Source: Scedosporium boydii
Lineage: Eukaryota; Ascomycota; Sordariomycetes; Microascales; Microascaceae
NCBI GenBank assembly: GCA_002221725.1
Contig: NJFT01000048.1
Location: 124,001-188,000 of the forward strand
Direction of reading: 5' to 3'
Length of the DNA: 64,000 nucleotides
This document shows, one piece after another, positions 58,761 through 64,000 of this stretch. Position numbers and translations under genes: made by a program. Within the stretch, counting starts at the first letter, position 1. Each line of letters starts with the position of its first letter. The notes beneath the pieces were generated by a model that had not been told where the DNA came from, searched no databases, and saw only the letters and a list, made by a program, of their open reading frames with translations.

Positions 58761-59702
58761 GCAGTTGTTGTGTTGTATTCTAAGCGTCTTGTTTGGAGCG
58801 TTCGATTATTTTGTTGTCACGGCCTTTTCGTCTTATGCTGAACAGCCTTTTAACTGTTTTATGTACTGCTTTTCAGTCACTTCATCAGCTATTTACCAGT
58901 TTCATGTCCGTTACGCAAATGAGAACATGAGGAAAAGAGAAACAAGACAGTTCGAACAAGAAAGTAAACGAAAAATAACCCGCGATTCAAGCGCCAAACT
59001 TCTGAAAACGGTCTTCAAGTAGAAATTTTCCCAGTTTCTTCGACGCTGTTCTCAGAGATTCCCAAGGAAAATCAAGAGATACTTCTTTGGACTGAACACG
59101 CCAAAACACAGGCCAAGAACCCTGTGCTCCGTTCCCATTTTCTTCCTCCGACTCAGAACAGTTCCCACGCCGCCGCCCGAAACCTCGTCGCCCGTCAGTA
59201 CGGGGAGCTACTGGGCCATTGCTTGAGTATCTGGATCAGTTGGTAGCTCCCTCCATAATTTTGAAAATGCCGACTTTATTTAGTACTGAATGCTTGAGTA
59301 GCGAACATCTTTCATTCATAAACTAAGATCGCATATAGTATATAAAAAGATAATAGAAAATAGAGAAGGAAAATATAAAAAAGGTATATACGCGGAAGGA
59401 GCCGAACTCGCAGCTCTCTCTCCAATATCGATGTGACCAAGCCCCGAACCTTTCCAATACTCCCATACACGACCCCCGAGACCGACGAACATTAACAAGG
59501 GGAAAAAGGAAAGTGGTGCTAGTGCATTATACATAATAGAAAAAGGAACGACAAGTGTTTGTCTTTCCCTCCGTTTCCTCCTAAAACCATGGTATCAAAA
59601 AAAAAGTGGTGTAAGAGTCCTCCATGGCCAAGTCTGGCGGTGGTGTAGGAACCCTGCCTCGTCGTGTTTTACTATAAATACACCCCCGACTTTTTCGAGA
59701 AA
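58761..59702. other. Convergent intergenic region alo1 / ferric reductase
   Basis: Holds the 3' flanks of two convergent genes, with A/T-rich patches near 59330-59380. No feature is supported. Confidence 0.45.
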
Positions 59703-62333
59703 TCACAGCGCGTAATTCTCCGTATGTAAGAAAATCTCCTCGAGCATATCATCCCCCCAAATCTCCGCCTGCAACCTCGCCACCGTCCTCGCAACCCCCT
59801 CCCTCATCGTCGGCGGCCCACAAACAAACACCGCCGTCCTCCTCCCCAAGATCCCCCTACCGTCCGGAGCGCCGCGAGCCCACTCGCGAAGCATGTAGCC
59901 CAGATCGGGCCGGCCGTACTCGACGCTCCAGCCGCCGTCGATCTGGTGCGGCACGGGGAAGGCGAAGCGCATGAGGTTCTTGCGGAATTCTGTGGGGGTT
60001 TCGGAGAAGCCGAATTCGAAACCTGAGGGAGGCCCGAAGGTGCTGTTGGGGCGGGGTTGGCCCCGGCCGGGGAGGTTGGTGGTGCGGAGGTGGGCGAGCT
60101 CGGGGGCGCGGACGGGGAGGGGGTCGTTGGTGGTGCTGATGTCGTCGTCGGTGACGGTTGGGGGAGGGATCTTGCGGGGAGAGGGAGGGGCGTAGTTGAA
60201 GTGAGGGGCATCGGCGCGGGGGGCGAGGGGTGGGAAGTGGAACTCGCGCTTCTTGCCCGAGGTTGTGTCTTCGTCATTGTTGTTGAAGTCGCTGGACGGC
60301 TTCTTGTCGTCGCTAAGCGGAGGCTTCACGTCGTCCTGGGGAGAGTAAACCCGGATACCAGGCGGCGGGCCTTCCGGAGGATTAGGGATTGGGTTAATGT
60401 GGGCGTGAGCCTGAAGGTGCTTGGTCTGCGGCAGAGCGGTGATCTTGTCGTCGTTCTCAGCGCGGAGCTCCCTTTCGCGCTCCGGATCACCTTGGGCCTC
60501 AGACATGATAAGAGCCGAGTTACGCTTCGACGCAATGCCCGCAACGAACCCGTCCAGCTTGTCATGGAACATGTTGCTCAGGGCACGAGCTCCGCCCTCG
60601 TTCACGGGCCCACCGATGCCCATGCGTGCTGGGCGGGTAGTGGCCGTCACGAAGAACTTGCAGGTTACGCTCTCGGGCGGGGCCGAGTCGCGGCAGATGC
60701 GAAGCTCCTCGCGGAACCAATCCATAGCCTCGAGACGCTTGATGGCCCAGACGACGACGACCTTGCGGGTGATGGCCTTGCCGTCTCTCATGCGTTTGAT
60801 TAAGTTAAGGAGCTGGGACATGAGGGCCGTGATGCCGCTACCACCAGCGATGAGAATGCAGGTGTCGAAGGCGGCAAGGTCTCGACGCATACCGCCATAA
60901 GGACCATCGAGGAATGCGCGGTAAGTGTGGAAGGGGCCCTTTTCAATGGCCGTCTCGAGCACACGGCGGGTGAATCCACCGTAAGGCTTGAAGACAAGGA
61001 CGCAGTCCCTGTAGTCCTCACCATACTCGGAGGGAAAGTCGTCACTGCAGAGTGATGAGATAGTAAAGGGATGGTTCTCGAAGAACGAGATGCCGGGCAT
61101 ACGGAGATAGACGTATTGGCCCGGCTTCCACCTCATCTGGGTGGGGATGGTAATCTTGATGGCGTTCTCCGACATGAGTGTGATGGCAGCTTCATCGCCG
61201 ACCATGAACGCATACCTCCACGGCCTCGTCCAGTTAAGCTTGAAAAAGCGCATCATATAACAGAAGACCCAGATGGCGATGGAGGTATAGAGATAGCTCC
61301 ATGAGGCCAGGAAGTTCTTCGTGTGCCAGAACAGCACGCCGAGGTAAACGGCGCCGACAGGAACGTGGAGAATCACGAACAGCTCGTAGGCAATTCGACG
61401 GATAAAGGGAAGAGAGGCGACGCAGAGCCAGACAAGGGGGACCAAGCAGGCAATTCCGGTACCGTAGATAATGCCACTGCCGCCGGGGAAGAGACGCTGG
61501 AAGATGACCATTCCATCGTCGTTCCAGACGGGCTGGATGTAGAAGGGAATCGCATGGACCAGCGACAGGAACAGACAAATGTATCCAGCCCAGCGGTGGA
61601 ACACGTTAAGTCGTTCAGGGCCGATGCCGATGAGAATGGTCAGCAGGTTTGCTTTCATGCTCGTCGCGATGATCCAGGGAGTCATCGCCACAGCAATCAT
61701 GCCGGAACGGATAGCAATAGGCGGCGAGCCGAACTCGATGCTCTCCCAGTAAAGAGGCTGCTTTAGGAAACAGAACAGGACCACAAAAATGAGAGTAACC
61801 AAGACCGTCGTAAGCACGGCTAGCGACGAAAAAGTGAATCGATGTTTCCGCCACACAATATCAGGGATCGGTCGGTAGAAAATCCATCGGAAGAGGGCTA
61901 GAGTATCGCTGACAAAACCGAGAGAAGACATGTTAGCCTTGGGTCGGAATTCCTTCTCGTCGGCGCCCATCTCCGGGAAGAAGACGCGGCCATGCTCGTT
62001 TGTGCGCATGGCATTCGCGTAATCGAGCTCGATGTTGTACGCCCGCTGATAGTGCTCCTCAACTTCCGCCTTGTACATGGCCTGTCGGATCTTGTCTTGC
62101 CAGAAGTGCCAGACTCTCATAAAGAGAACGAGGAAGAGGAGGCCGACGGCGTAGTAAGTCCATCCCAAGCCATATTTTCCAGAATCTATCCAGGGATCGA
62201 CGGTGTTCGCTTCGACAAGACCTGGAGGACTCGTCGGGGTCAGTGGAATAAAGATGCGCTTCGCCAATTCTACTAGTGTGTTTGTTGTTGATTGTGCCGC
62301 CTCGACGAGGCCGAATTTCGATTGGGGACTCAT
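59703..62333 (-). CDS. Ferric reductase transmembrane protein (FRE family)
   Basis: A single exon of 876 residues. The N-terminus has one early membrane segment (WTYYAVGLLFLVLFM) and a charged region. The ferric-reductase core of about six helices carries the two bis-haem pairs H246/H260 (FHRWAGYICLFLSLVHAI) and H323/H337 (ILHVPVGAVYLGVLFWH), each spaced by 13 residues. FAD binding is shown by ENHPFTISS near 415, and NADPH binding by ILIAGGSGITAL near 495 and VCGPPTM close to the C-terminus. The enzyme moves electrons from NADPH across the plasma membrane to reduce Fe3+ or Cu2+ before uptake. A Pro/Ser/Asp-rich disordered insert of about 200 residues sits inside the NADPH domain, before the C-terminal VCGPP block. 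Confidence 0.93.
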   Translation of the reverse strand: MSPQSKFGLVEAAQSTTNTLVELAKRIFIPLTPTSPPGLVEANTVDPWIDSGKYGLGWTYYAVGLLFLVLFMRVWHFWQDKIRQAMYKAEVEEHYQRAYNIELDYANAMRTNEHGRVFFPEMGADEKEFRPKANMSSLGFVSDTLALFRWIFYRPIPDIVWRKHRFTFSSLAVLTTVLVTLIFVVLFCFLKQPLYWESIEFGSPPIAIRSGMIAVAMTPWIIATSMKANLLTILIGIGPERLNVFHRWAGYICLFLSLVHAIPFYIQPVWNDDGMVIFQRLFPGGSGIIYGTGIACLVPLVWLCVASLPFIRRIAYELFVILHVPVGAVYLGVLFWHTKNFLASWSYLYTSIAIWVFCYMMRFFKLNWTRPWRYAFMVGDEAAITLMSENAIKITIPTQMRWKPGQYVYLRMPGISFFENHPFTISSLCSDDFPSEYGEDYRDCVLVFKPYGGFTRRVLETAIEKGPFHTYRAFLDGPYGGMRRDLAAFDTCILIAGGSGITALMSQLLNLIKRMRDGKAITRKVVVVWAIKRLEAMDWFREELRICRDSAPPESVTCKFFVTATTRPARMGIGGPVNEGGARALSNMFHDKLDGFVAGIASKRNSALIMSEAQGDPERERELRAENDDKITALPQTKHLQAHAHINPIPNPPEGPPPGIRVYSPQDDVKPPLSDDKKPSSDFNNNDEDTTSGKKREFHFPPLAPRADAPHFNYAPPSPRKIPPPTVTDDDISTTNDPLPVRAPELAHLRTTNLPGRGQPRPNSTFGPPSGFEFGFSETPTEFRKNLMRFAFPVPHQIDGGWSVEYGRPDLGYMLREWARGAPDGRGILGRRTAVFVCGPPTMREGVARTVARLQAEIWGDDMLEEIFLHTENYAL

Positions 62334-64000
62334 GGTATTGTCGCGTTCGCGCTGCGAGGACCCACGATGCTGGCAGGATATCCGCGCAACCTAGGTGCGC
62401 TTGACCATAGGAACTGGATCTCGACGTGTCCCAATTGTTGTACAAACGGCCTGGGTGGTGAGATTCAAAAAGGTGAGCGGGCGAGTTATTGGGCCGGCCA
62501 ATGCAGCAGGGAAAGCTGGAGGTTGGTGGAGATTATTCGTTGGTCGTCCGCATTAAGGTGTAAGTCGGTCGCAGGAGAGTCGGCCTCAAGCTCGGGGTAT
62601 AAGACTGGGGGAAAGCGAGGGTATTCCCACACTACACTCTCGGAAAAGACGAGAGAGAGTAGAATATTCGGGAATTGAAACAAGAAACGCAAGAACCCAA
62701 CAACGGGATTTGGGATGGGGGCGAAGGGGGAAAGAAGAGGGGGGTAAGTGAGAAGCGGCCGGAAGTGGAGGATATAATAGAGAAACCTGGCAGAAGCTCC
62801 GTCGTACAATGGAATGTGCGAATGTGGCTGTCGTTGGGGGCCGAGAGTCCAAGCTTTATTATTCCCCTCCTCCTCGTACAAAGAAAAAAATCGACTCGAG
62901 GAAATCGTTCGAGGTGCAGAAGAACAGTTGGTGGCTTGTCCAATTCGCTGAGCGGTGCCTGCAGAAGCAAGGGTGCTTGTTATCTTCCCGCCGCCTTTGG
63001 GAAAAGTGTAAAGGTGCAAATGCAGGACCGCACAGCGCGGTGTGTTCAACAACAGGACGAAGTAGCTCTGGCCAAAGAGAGGGACCGGAGAACTCGAGGA
63101 TTGCCCAATTCGTTCAGTCGAAATCAGATGAGGGCAGAGAAGAGTGGGATATTGTCACCCATTTTGGGGGCCAGAAGCCAAGCTGGGGTCGGAGAGCTGT
63201 GAAAAACTGGGCAAGACTGTTGGTCCATCCAAGACTTCAATGCACCGTTCCCGGCGAAAAGGGAATGTACTGATGCAGTGAGATGGGTTCAACCGGCCAG
63301 GCGCCTGACCGCAATTCAGCATTGGCTGGAAGGAAAATTGACTATGGAGATGTCACACATCCAGTCTAAGAGGAACGGGCATGGTGTGGGCGCTTGTCTG
63401 TACTTGCGGAGAAGTATGCTGGCGATAGACCCGTGCAGTAGTGAGTACCCTAGTGGAGAGTGCCTAGACTGACTATTGCTCTATGCGGCGATGGAGACGA
63501 CGAACGGACAAGAGTGAGCGGCAACTGGAAGAGAAGTGCAGGGGGGGCTGGCACGCGGAAAGGAAGAGGGGGCATGGCGGGATCTGCAGGATGCCCACCC
63601 GTAGAATCTACGTCTTACTGCACCTTCATCATGAGTAACCCATCCTTGCGCTCGCTTTCGCTGCCAACAAGAGAGCCGAAGGGCCCGGGCGTGCAGTTGG
63701 AAGATAACTTGTGCGGAACGAGGTTTATCAGATAGAATGCTAGTTTATATGGATAAAAATGAATATAATGTTTAAATGTTTAAACAAGGAACGAGCAGGA
63801 CGGCAGATAGCGAGGTGAGCAGAGAAGCAAGTGTAGCGGCGGATGCATTAAGCCAACTGCAGCCGATGTATGTGCAGACAAATACAAGCACGAAGTAGAT
63901 GAGCGAGGTCAAGGGTCGATGTACCAACATTGAGGGAAAACGCCACGGACACGACGAGACTCCGCTCTTGGTTCTCGATTCCTTGTTGTCAACGGTCAAG
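62334..64000. other. Upstream region of the ferric reductase gene
   Basis: About 1.7 kb to the window edge. Frames on both strands are short, some without ATG, and have no family resemblance. This is likely promoter and leader DNA of the ferric reductase plus intergenic sequence; an adjoining gene may begin beyond 64000. Confidence 0.45.

Noticed and set aside
60057..60803. A 248-codon + strand frame inside the ferric reductase
   Set aside because: It is a mirror of the GC-rich reductase coding strand, rich in Gly/Val/Arg and without domains.

Overview
This window is a gene-dense piece of nuclear DNA from a filamentous ascomycete (Pezizomycotina). Sordariomycetes is the best guess. Introns are short (about 50-120 nt, one longer) with GT-AG borders and visible CTAAC-type branch points, coding DNA is GC-rich, and 5' leaders are pyrimidine-rich. 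Fungal housekeeping genes (OCH1, ceramide synthase, Cdc11 septin, Rom2, D-arabinono-1,4-lactone oxidase) sit beside families confined to filamentous fungi (modin-like proteins, kinase-like accessory genes). I rebuilt exon structures by hand from splice signals, frame continuity and family motifs. No RNA evidence was available.

Layout, left to right. 0-6 kb: an Och1-type mannosyltransferase (+) and a Lag1-type ceramide synthase (-). 8-12 kb: a frame-broken fungal-specific gene and an intact gene with a PD-(D/E)XK-like nuclease signature, both (+). 12.6-25.7 kb: Bax inhibitor-1 family protein (+), Cdc11/AspA septin (-), Hsv2/Atg18-type PROPPIN (+), Ist3/Snu17 splicing factor (-), an unknown gene (-), an extremely AT-rich island, and dynein light intermediate chain (+). 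26.5-41 kb: SPATA20/YyaL-like thioredoxin protein (-), Rom2-type RhoGEF (-), V-ATPase proteolipid subunit c (+), an unknown Arg-rich protein (-). 43-55 kb, the accessory part: a SET-domain protein with a signal peptide (-), two decayed kinase-like genes (+), an intact RBM5/RBM10-like splicing regulator (-), and a modin-like gene cut by an in-frame stop (+). 56-64 kb: molybdopterin synthase large subunit (+), D-arabinono-1,4-lactone oxidase (+), ferric reductase (-).

The genes do not form an operon or an obvious biosynthetic cluster. Several share cell-biological themes: polarity and wall (Och1, Cdc11, Rom2), membrane and vacuole (Lag1, Hsv2, Vma3, Bax inhibitor), splicing (Ist3, RBM5-like) and redox (Alo1, ferric reductase, SPATA20-like).

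The most notable feature is the set of four accessory genes, all on the + strand, that have lost their reading frames through frameshifts, nonsense codons of the G:C to A:T type (CGA to TGA, TGG to TGA) or a ruined splice donor. Neighbouring housekeeping genes are perfectly open across every exon, so general sequencing error is an unlikely explanation. Together with the roughly 5% GC island near 23 kb, this points to turnover of accessory DNA, possibly with past repeat-induced point mutation. I found no convincing tRNA, rRNA, intact transposon or CRISPR array.
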